This document shows positions 6,974-13,023 of a stretch of 14,040 nt of DNA, one piece after another. The stretch is from the NCBI GenBank assembly GCA_009783865.1, contig WRCR01000047.1:1-14040 (forward strand), read 5' to 3'. The DNA comes from Planctomycetaceae bacterium. Lineage in GTDB: Bacteria; Planctomycetota; Planctomycetia; Pirellulales; Thermoguttaceae. A program made the translations under genes and the position numbers. Positions within the stretch are counted from its first letter, which is position 1; every line of letters starts with the position of its first letter. The notes under the pieces were generated by a model. It was not told where the DNA came from and did no database searches. It worked only from the letters and a program-made list of their open reading frames with translations.

Positions 6974-8542
6974 ATGCCGAATTACATTGCTTTTTCTTGG
7001 GAACAAAACGTCCTTTCACTCCTTGCCGCAAAAGTGCAGGGTACAACGGCGTACTTCGAGCAACTCGAAGTATTTCCGAAACAACTGCCGGAAAATGCCG
7101 GAACCGACGCTGCGCCGCTTGCCGAAAGAGTTGCCGAATACATCCGTTCCAAAAAATTGACAAAGGTTGATGCTGTCGTCTTGCTCGGCAGAGCCGATGT
7201 TGAAGTCCGCTCAATGTTTTTTCCGCCGGTGCCGCCCGACGAATTGCCGGAATTAGTCCGGTTTCAGGCGGCAAGAGAATTCAATAACTACGACCCCGAT
7301 TCTCTGCTAGATTTCTTTCAAACGAATAAACTCGAAGATGTTTCCCGCAGTACTTTGTTTCCATCGCTGCCGACCGTCCGCGGTCCGCAGCGTCAAACAA
7401 AACAGCCGGACAAAACGACCGTTCCAGCCGGTTCGCCGAAACACATCCTTGCGTCGGTACTGCGCAGCGATGTCCTGAAACAAATCCAGCATTTCTGCAC
7501 CGATATTAACGTTCACTTGAAACGGATAGTACTGCGTCCTTGCGAAACCGCATTCTTATTCCGGCAGTCGAAACAGTTTAACCCCGTCAAAACGACCCTG
7601 CTCGTCGAACTTGATTCGGAAGAAACCGTGCAGACGGTTCTCTTTCGCGGTGAACCGGTTTTCATCCGTTCTCCGAAGATCCATTGTCCCGATGATATAA
7701 CCGGTGCCGACTTTGCTGCCCGTTTGGTTGCCGAATTGAAACGGACAAGAATCGCAGTCCGCAATGAGATTCAAGGAGTCACCGTTGACGACATCGTACT
7801 TTGCGGTGCCGGAAAAAGTTTTGAAACGCTTGCGTCCCAAATTGCTGCCGGAATGGAGACCGCCGTCCAGATATTTGACCCTTGGGACAACATTCCGTTG
7901 AGCGGAGAACTTGCGAAACAGACGCTGGCGAAGTCGGCAAAGCACCCGGAACGTTTTGCACCGTTTATCGGGACAATAGAGCGTTTGGCAAAGAACGCAG
8001 CCGGTGACATTGACTTTTTGAGTCCGAAGAGGAAACCGGAGCCGGTTGGACAGAGGCAATTCCTTAATGCGGTTATCGCAACGGCGATTCTTCTGCTGGT
8101 TTGCATCGCCGGAATTGGTTTTTACACTCGAAGCGCGCTCACGAATGAAGTTAAGACGCTTTCCAACCAGCGGACCTCGTTGGACAGGACGGTTAAGACG
8201 GTCAATGTGGACAAAGCGCAGTTAAAAGCAATCGAGGAATGGCAAAGCGATAAAATTGATTGGTTTGGAGAGCTTGGCTGGTTAAGTAAGACGGCACCGA
8301 ATTCCAGAGATATGATAGTTACGGAGTTGACATTGGGAGCAAACCGCGGCGGACAGATGGGATTGAAAACGCTGGTGCGGGATTCGTCGGTTGTTTCGCC
8401 GATGGAAGAGCGGTTCCGAGATGACAAGCACGATGTCAAGACGGGCGAGAAAGGCGAAGTCAAAGGCGGCAACCCGATGTACGGTTTCCGTTTTGATTTG
8501 TCGATTGGCGTACCGCAAAGTAAAGCGTCTGGAAAGAATTAA
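6974..8542 (+). CDS. PilM/PilN-like (GspL-like) inner-membrane assembly protein
   Basis: 522 aa. ATG 6974 is chosen over GTG 6938 because the first beta strand begins at once (MPNYIAFSWEQNVLSLLAAK). Residues about 3-345 resemble the actin-like fold of PilM and of cytoplasmic GspL: 'TTLLVELDSEETVQTVLFRGE' is the second-subdomain nucleotide-site strand and 'VDDIVLCGAGKSFETLASQI' the later glycine loop. A single membrane helix follows at about 362-384 ('VIATAILLLVCIAGIGFY'), then a coiled-coil/PilN-like periplasmic part of about 140 residues. This combines PilM and PilN roles: linking the cytoplasmic ATPase to the periplasmic part of a type IV pilus or type II secretion machine. No PilO, PilQ or ATPase gene lies next to it here. 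No Shine-Dalgarno sequence is visible. Confidence 0.75.
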   Translation: MPNYIAFSWEQNVLSLLAAKVQGTTAYFEQLEVFPKQLPENAGTDAAPLAERVAEYIRSKKLTKVDAVVLLGRADVEVRSMFFPPVPPDELPELVRFQAAREFNNYDPDSLLDFFQTNKLEDVSRSTLFPSLPTVRGPQRQTKQPDKTTVPAGSPKHILASVLRSDVLKQIQHFCTDINVHLKRIVLRPCETAFLFRQSKQFNPVKTTLLVELDSEETVQTVLFRGEPVFIRSPKIHCPDDITGADFAARLVAELKRTRIAVRNEIQGVTVDDIVLCGAGKSFETLASQIAAGMETAVQIFDPWDNIPLSGELAKQTLAKSAKHPERFAPFIGTIERLAKNAAGDIDFLSPKRKPEPVGQRQFLNAVIATAILLLVCIAGIGFYTRSALTNEVKTLSNQRTSLDRTVKTVNVDKAQLKAIEEWQSDKIDWFGELGWLSKTAPNSRDMIVTELTLGANRGGQMGLKTLVRDSSVVSPMEERFRDDKHDVKTGEKGEVKGGNPMYGFRFDLSIGVPQSKASGKN

Positions 8543-8555
8543 AGCGTTTTTGGAT

Positions 8556-8680
8556 TTGGTGTGGACAAATTCCCGTCACCCCCGCGAAGGCGGGGGTCTA
8601 GAGAATGGACATAGCCCCTTTACGTCTAGATTCCCGCTTTTGCGGGAATGACGAAAGCGAATTTCAGCAGTCCACACCAA
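8556..8680. repeat. REPIN-like inverted pair of palindromes in an 11-bp inverted repeat
   Basis: The outer arms TTGGTGTGGAC (8556-8566) and GTCCACACCAA (8670-8680) are perfect inverted repeats. Inside are two 28-base units in opposite orientation, 8575-8602 and 8625-8652. Each is GTCA, then a 7-bp GC-rich stem with 4-base loop, then TCTAGA. The first stem is CCCCCGC/GCGGGGG, the second TTCCCGC/GCGGGAA, so the stem differences compensate each other. A 22-base spacer separates the units. The element lies between converging genes and may also stop transcription. Palindromes of this GTCAttCCCGC type are widespread dispersed repeats in bacteria. Confidence 0.75.
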
Positions 8681-8693
8681 TTCTTGATATGCT

Positions 8694-10007
8694 CTAGAAC
8701 CCAACCACTGTGCAGAAGCCGCCGGAAAACTGGTCTTTGTTTCTGCCGAAGTTAAACACTTCTTCTTGAGCGCGGTCATAACGGAGTTCAGAATGAACAC
8801 TGACATTCTTATACGGAGTCCATTTCACACCCAGTGTGTATTCCTGTACCTCACCGCGGTAAAGACCGGCAAAGCCGTATCCGCCGTAAAAATCATTGGG
8901 ATCGTTGTCGGCATCTTTCGCCCATTCGGCACGCAAACCGACACCCCAGCGGTCATTGATTTGATAAATCAAATGATTATTAAATCCGTATCCTTGCCGG
9001 TCAATTTTTAATTGTCTGTCTTTAGCATTTGCATATTCGCATTGGATAGCGTAGGACAATTTTTTCGTCAACTGATACGTTAGTACAACGGTGTGCAATG
9101 CACCGTTATTGCCGCCGTACCAGCGGAGCGAACCGTCGCGGTAAAACCGTTCATTTCCATATCTGGAATAGGAAACGGCATAACTTGCCGAAAGACGAGG
9201 ATTGAACGTATACGAAAGATAACCGACAAAGCCGTGGTCATCAAAATGGTTGTTGAAAGATGTGTCGGCTCCTGTTACATAGCCCGCCGCTGCCGTGAAG
9301 TTATCACTTGGAGTGTATTCAAACAACGCACCGGTGTATGAACAGGGTTCAAACATAAACAAATGGGAATGACTGTAAAAGAAACAATCTTCTACTCTGC
9401 CCGATTCATAACCGACGAGTGCTTCAAACTTTCCGAGTTTAACGGAAAGGTCGCCGTATGCAAGTTGAGCGTAAATCTGCGGAATAGCGGTGAAATAATC
9501 GCCGTCTTGCCAGCCGTAATCGAAGCCGGCATCGCCAAAGGACTGGTTAAGCCACAGGTCGGTTCCGAAAGCAACTTCGGCGCGCGCACCCCAATCGAGT
9601 CCGTGCTTGCCGTCCGCTTCTTTATGCAGGTTGAGCCATAGTTGATTAACTTGAAATTCCGTCAAGCGAGTTGTTCCCAGTAAATCGCTGTTGCCGCTGT
9701 CTGGAACGGCAAACGAGACAGTGCGACCTCTGTAATTCGTCGTCCGCAATCTTTCCGTCTTTGCACCGCGGCTGTTGACGTAAAGTCCTGCCTGCAAATA
9801 TCCATAAAATTCAAACTGTCCGAACAGGGATTTTCTGCCGCACGGAGTGCAGGGGTTACAGAGCGGGTCGCACGGTAAAACCTCACAAGCCGGTTCGCAG
9901 GGGTCGCATTCTCCGTTGAAGATTGCTCCTTGTGATACCGCTCCGCTGAAATATACCGCCGAAGCGGCTATTAACGCAAAAACAAAATTACGGAAGTACG
10001 ATTTCAT
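8694..10007 (-). CDS. Outer-membrane beta-barrel porin (BBP2-like) with Cys-rich N-terminus
   Basis: 437 aa. A signal peptide (residues 1 to about 28, 'FVFALIAASAVYFSGAVSQGA') is followed by a segment with seven Cys in 23 residues (34, 37, 41, 46, 50, 53, 56; pattern CxPC, CxPC). From 'FGQFEFYGYLQAGLYVNS' onward, amphipathic aromatic strands alternate with Gly/Asp/Asn loops and end in a terminal Phe ('FCTVVGF'), the usual signature of a barrel protein recognised for outer-membrane insertion. It matches the planctomycete putative beta-barrel porin-2 family. The likely role is passive diffusion of small solutes; the substrate is unknown. The Cys-rich stretch may form disulfides in the periplasm. 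It follows the glycosyltransferase gene after 102 bases on the same strand and may be expressed from its own weak promoter. Confidence 0.82.
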   Translation of the reverse strand: MKSYFRNFVFALIAASAVYFSGAVSQGAIFNGECDPCEPACEVLPCDPLCNPCTPCGRKSLFGQFEFYGYLQAGLYVNSRGAKTERLRTTNYRGRTVSFAVPDSGNSDLLGTTRLTEFQVNQLWLNLHKEADGKHGLDWGARAEVAFGTDLWLNQSFGDAGFDYGWQDGDYFTAIPQIYAQLAYGDLSVKLGKFEALVGYESGRVEDCFFYSHSHLFMFEPCSYTGALFEYTPSDNFTAAAGYVTGADTSFNNHFDDHGFVGYLSYTFNPRLSASYAVSYSRYGNERFYRDGSLRWYGGNNGALHTVVLTYQLTKKLSYAIQCEYANAKDRQLKIDRQGYGFNNHLIYQINDRWGVGLRAEWAKDADNDPNDFYGGYGFAGLYRGEVQEYTLGVKWTPYKNVSVHSELRYDRAQEEVFNFGRNKDQFSGGFCTVVGF

Positions 10008-10076
10008 GATACTTTACAGTTGTTCGATTGCTGAGACAAAACACAACGCTTCGATTTTCGTCATTCAGAAAGAAAC

Positions 10077-10106
10077 TTTGTAGTTTTTTATGCACAACCG
10101 TTGCAA
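10077..10106 (-). promoter_or_regulatory. Possible promoter of the porin gene
   Basis: On the minus strand TTGCAA (10101-10106) and TACAAA (10077-10082) are 18 bases apart, each matching 4 of 6 consensus bases. Transcription would begin near 10070 and give a leader of about 63 bases. It fits the gap between the glycosyltransferase stop and the porin ATG, but the boxes are weak. Confidence 0.25.
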
Positions 10107-10109
10107 TCG

Positions 10110-11216
10110 TTATAATCGCACCAGTGACGAAAATAATTCTTCATACTGCCTGACGGTTTCTTCCATTGAAAAACATTCGCAGACCCGCTGCCGGTTTTGC
10201 CTACCTAATTCTTCGCGTAAGTTGTCTTGTGTCATTATATCGCGAATCAATTTTGCAAACGCTTCTGTATTGCCGAAGTCCGTCATCTGTTTTTCGGACA
10301 GGATGCCGAGGACTTCCGCGACACCTTCCGTTTCCGTTGCGGCGACCGGCAGTCCGCTTGCCATCGCTTGCTGCAAAACATTCGGCATACCTTCCCAGCG
10401 TGACGGCAGCACCAACAGTTTCGCCGATGCAAACAGCGGCTGCAAATCCTTCTGCCAGCCGAGAAAATGAATCCTGTCTTTCACCGCCGAGAATTCTTTT
10501 TCCTGAAGGCGGACTTCCAAGGTCTTCTGCATTGGACCATCGCCGGCAATGTTCAACTCTGTTTCCGGCATTCTTTCGAGTAAATGTGTTTCGGCAATGG
10601 TATCGAACAACCAGTCGATGCCTTTCTGTTCTTCCAGCCGACCGATGAAGAGAATTTGTTCTTTTTTTTTGTGAAAGTCAGCGGGGCGAAACTTGCTGGT
10701 GTCAACACCGTTAGGAATGACGAGGATTTTCTCCGGCGGCAATTTAACGGTTTGCACTGCAAAGTCGGCAACGGATTTACTAACGCAGACATAGCGGTTC
10801 ACGAACCGCTGCGTTAGATAATCCAAAGTGTTGTGATGTTTCGCTTTCTTTTCGGCGACACGAATGCCCGAAATGATATGGGGAACGCTCGCCGCTGCTG
10901 CCGCTAGTCGTCCCAGAAAATTAGCGTGAAACATGAACGAAAGAAAGACATCCGGCTTTTGTTTTTTCAACAGCGTTTTCAATCGAAAGAGAGCGGGCAG
11001 GAAAGAAACGGCTCCTTCCATGTTCAGAAAGTGCAGCGGAATGTCGGCGGATTCAAGAAACGGAACGCAGGAAGAGTTTGCGTCTTGCGGTTTCTTTTGA
11101 AGGGAATATACTTCGGCAGCGAATCGGTTTTTATCAAGTGCTGCCGCGAGTTGCGACAGTGCTTGTTCCGCTCCGCCGATGTTCAATTCGGTAATGCAAA
11201 GGGCAATTTTTATCAC
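10110..11216 (-). CDS. GT4-family glycosyltransferase
   Basis: 368 aa, GT-B fold, cytoplasmic or at the inner face of the membrane; it transfers a sugar from a nucleotide donor to an envelope glycan or similar acceptor. The N-terminal acceptor domain opens with 'ITELNIGGAEQALSQLA', typical of GT4. The second domain begins near 'KILVIPNGVDTSKFRPADF' and 'ILFIGRLEEQKGIDWL', followed by 'LNIAGDGPMQ', 'IHFLGWQKDL' and 'PSRWEGMPNVLQQAMASG'. In the last, the family's E-x7-E pair has become Glu275 and Gln283, a loss of the second acidic residue, which in relatives helps bind the donor. The GTG start at 11216 is chosen because the first beta strand (IKIALCI) begins there. It is divergent from the undecaprenyl-diphosphatase gene, and a role in carrier-lipid-linked glycan synthesis is an inference from that. 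Confidence 0.85.
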   Translation of the reverse strand: MIKIALCITELNIGGAEQALSQLAAALDKNRFAAEVYSLQKKPQDANSSCVPFLESADIPLHFLNMEGAVSFLPALFRLKTLLKKQKPDVFLSFMFHANFLGRLAAAAASVPHIISGIRVAEKKAKHHNTLDYLTQRFVNRYVCVSKSVADFAVQTVKLPPEKILVIPNGVDTSKFRPADFHKKKEQILFIGRLEEQKGIDWLFDTIAETHLLERMPETELNIAGDGPMQKTLEVRLQEKEFSAVKDRIHFLGWQKDLQPLFASAKLLVLPSRWEGMPNVLQQAMASGLPVAATETEGVAEVLGILSEKQMTDFGNTEAFAKLIRDIMTQDNLREELGRQNRQRVCECFSMEETVRQYEELFSSLVRL

Positions 11217-11222
11217 GATATA

Positions 11223-11250
11223 TTGAAAAAAGTGTTTGAAAAGATAGAAT
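11223..11250 (+). promoter_or_regulatory. Promoter of the undecaprenyl-diphosphatase gene
   Basis: TTGAAA (11223-11228) and TAGAAT (11245-11250), each matching 5 of 6 consensus bases, are 16 bases apart. Transcription would begin near 11257, about 47 bases before ATG 11304. On the opposite strand a TATAAT (11252-11257) could serve as the -10 box for the divergent glycosyltransferase, so the two promoters would overlap. Confidence 0.45.
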
Positions 11251-11279
11251 GATTATACACTTTATTTTCGTTTAGCGTG

Positions 11280-11294
11280 CGGTTCGCAGAACCG
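11280..11294 (+). other. Small leader hairpin before the undecaprenyl-diphosphatase gene
   Basis: CGGTTC (11280-11285) and GAACCG (11289-11294) form a perfect 6-bp stem with a 3-base loop. It ends 9 bases before the ATG, where a ribosome would bind, and no clear Shine-Dalgarno sequence is present. An effect on translation is possible but untested. Confidence 0.3.
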
Positions 11295-11303
11295 GATACA
11301 TCA

Positions 11304-12956
11304 ATGCTCCAATACATCGAAATGCTTATCATCGCCGTTGCTCAAGGCATCGGCGAGTTTTTGCCTATCAGTTCCTCCGGTCATAATGCCGTCATCAATC
11401 ATCTGTTCGAGCGGTTCGGTACTCCGCTCGCAGAAGATAGTGCCGAATTCGTTAAACTCAACATACTGCTTCACGCCGGAACTCTCGTTGCCGTGCTGAT
11501 AGTGTTCAGGCAGCGGCTCGCCGATATTCTAACCAATATATTCTTCCGACGAAATTTGAAACTGGCTCTCATGATAGTATCCGCTACCGTTCCCGCCGTT
11601 ATCGTAGGGTATCCGATTCGTAAATACTTTCCCGAAATTCAGGAAAATCTTTTTCTCATTTCCGGCTGTTTTATCATAACGGGCATGCTTTTGATATGGA
11701 CACTCAAGCAGCCGGAAGGCGGCAAAACAACCGGCACGATGACTTGGGCTGATGCTATGTTTATCGGATGCGTCCAAGGACTTGCGATTTTGCCCGGCTT
11801 GTCCCGCTCCGGCACTACCATTGTTGCTGGCTTGTTCCGCAAATTGAACCGCGAAGAATCGGCGGTCTTTTCGTTTCTCTTGTCAATACCGGTCATTGCA
11901 GGCGGCGGTGCTCTCGAAGCAAAAGGTCTATTCAAAGGCGCACCGCAAGACACCGGAACGATTCCGAACTGGTTAATGCTTACCGGAATGACGGCAAGTT
12001 GCATAGTCGGTATCATTTCCCTGCTCTGGCTGCTGGATTGGCTCAAGAAAGGAAAACTGTGGTACTTTGCCGTTTGGGTGTTCGTGATGGCACCGCTGAC
12101 ACTTGTTCTTGCTTTGACTACAGTAGAGACGGCAGACGGCAGACGGCAGACGCAAGCGGAAATCAATCCTGACCAGTCATCGCTCTCGAAAGCAATCGAA
12201 GAGACAGCACCATCAGACCGGTTGAAAATGAGTCGGGAAGAAGCGATGAAAGAATATGAAAAAATCGTTGCCGAAGAAGAAGCAGCAGAAAGAGCGGCTA
12301 TCGAAGAAGAGAAAAAACGGATGCCTTTCGTTGACGAACCGGAGAAGTTGATACTGATCGACCCCAATGACCGAATTTGGATAACGCCGGATAAAAAGTC
12401 CGTTATTGTATTGGGGCGCATTGCTTTGCGGGAAGGACTTCTGGAATTTTTTGCCTGCTGCGTTGGAACGAAAGAACACGAGTCGGTCATTTCGATGCGG
12501 GTGAAACCGTTTATGCTGCATGCGGCGTTGCTGGCAATCGGAGCGGAACAAGGCAAGCCGGTTCAGGTTATGCCGAAGTTTATCCCGCCGAGCGGTGAAG
12601 AAATTGAAATCCTTGTCCGCTGGAAAGACGATAAGGGAGAAATCAAGGAAGCATTGGCGCAGGATTGGGTTTTGGACGAAGACGCAACTGAAAAGAACGG
12701 CACTAACACGGCAATGAAATCGAATTGGGTCTTCTCCGGCAGCATGATTTACCAAGACGGCGAAGGTAAAAATCATTATATGGCGGATGAGACCGGAGAA
12801 CTGTTCGGCTTGTCGAATTTTGTCGGTGCGATACTTGATGTGCCGTTTGAAAGCAGTGCGGACAATGACGACTTGCTTTTCACTTGTTTCACGGAACGCA
12901 TACCGGAGTTGTACACGCCGGTGACGCTGATTCTGACAAAAGTTAAGAGTGAATAG
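11304..12956 (+). CDS. uppP: Undecaprenyl-diphosphatase (UppP/BacA) fused to a YdjY-like domain
   Basis: 550 aa, about twice the usual UppP length of 265-290. Residues 1-271 are a full UppP, which hydrolyses undecaprenyl diphosphate to recycle the lipid carrier for peptidoglycan and surface glycans. It has QGIGEFLPISSSGH at 14-27 (Q14-x3-E18 and His27), 'LPGLSRSGTT' with Arg168, and multiple membrane helices. Residues 272-343 are a charged helical linker ('SREEAMKEYEKIVAEEEAAE'). Residues about 344-550 match a soluble domain I know as YdjY-like in planctomycetes, usually encoded as a separate protein: 'IVLGRIALREGLLEFFACC', 'GTKEHESVI', 'AQDWVLDE', 'FESSADNDDLLF', 'TERIPELYTPVTLIL'. Its function is unknown. 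ATG 11304 is preferred to GTG 11277, because UppP proteins begin close to this hydrophobic helix. A 7-bp repeat lies at the junction. Confidence 0.87.
   Translation: MLQYIEMLIIAVAQGIGEFLPISSSGHNAVINHLFERFGTPLAEDSAEFVKLNILLHAGTLVAVLIVFRQRLADILTNIFFRRNLKLALMIVSATVPAVIVGYPIRKYFPEIQENLFLISGCFIITGMLLIWTLKQPEGGKTTGTMTWADAMFIGCVQGLAILPGLSRSGTTIVAGLFRKLNREESAVFSFLLSIPVIAGGGALEAKGLFKGAPQDTGTIPNWLMLTGMTASCIVGIISLLWLLDWLKKGKLWYFAVWVFVMAPLTLVLALTTVETADGRRQTQAEINPDQSSLSKAIEETAPSDRLKMSREEAMKEYEKIVAEEEAAERAAIEEEKKRMPFVDEPEKLILIDPNDRIWITPDKKSVIVLGRIALREGLLEFFACCVGTKEHESVISMRVKPFMLHAALLAIGAEQGKPVQVMPKFIPPSGEEIEILVRWKDDKGEIKEALAQDWVLDEDATEKNGTNTAMKSNWVFSGSMIYQDGEGKNHYMADETGELFGLSNFVGAILDVPFESSADNDDLLFTCFTERIPELYTPVTLILTKVKSE
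12127..12152 (+). repeat. Heptamer tandem repeat inside the UppP-YdjY linker
   Basis: GACGGCA occurs three times in a row (12128-12134, 12135-12141, 12142-12148), with partial copies at each end. It encodes 'TADGRRQT' just after the last UppP membrane helix. The unit is not a multiple of three: one extra copy would bring a stop at 12170-12172, and one copy lost would bring a stop at 12223-12225. Either change would give a UppP without the YdjY-like domain. Confidence 0.8.
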
Positions 12957-13006
12957 TAAAATTTTACCGCTTGCGTCTCCCTTACTATTAACTATTCACT
13001 CTTAAC
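12942..13006. terminator. 16-bp inverted repeat, possible two-way terminator
   Basis: GTTAAGAGTGAATAGT (12942-12957) and ACTATTCACTCTTAAC (12991-13006) are perfect inverted copies around a 33-base loop. The left arm overlaps the last codons and stop of the uppP-ydjY-like gene. The region lies between converging genes, but no T tract follows on either strand, so terminator function is only moderately likely. Confidence 0.45.
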
Positions 13007-13011
13007 TATTA
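12984..13011. repeat. Degenerate heptamer tandem repeat ACTATTA
   Basis: Four adjacent heptamers read ACTATTA, ACTATTC, ACTCTTA and ACTATTA, each variant differing from the first at one position. About two inverted copies of the same heptamer make the left arm at 12942-12957. It is a small AT-rich intergenic repeat. Confidence 0.65.
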
Positions 13012-13023
13012 ACTAATTTAATC

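Noticed and set aside
8575..8652. Two similar palindromic units as a start of a CRISPR array
   Set aside because: The units are in opposite orientation, only two in number, with one 22-base spacer and no cas genes; a REP doublet explains them.
11639..12556. 305-codon minus-strand reading frame opposite the UppP gene
   Set aside because: It runs antisense to UppP and the linker, is low in complexity (Ser-rich) and shows no family motif. UppP motifs on the plus strand are unmistakable.
12984..13011. Heptamer repeats as an origin iteron array
   Set aside because: There are only four imperfect copies, with no replication-initiator gene or DnaA boxes nearby; the context is a convergent gene junction in the chromosome.
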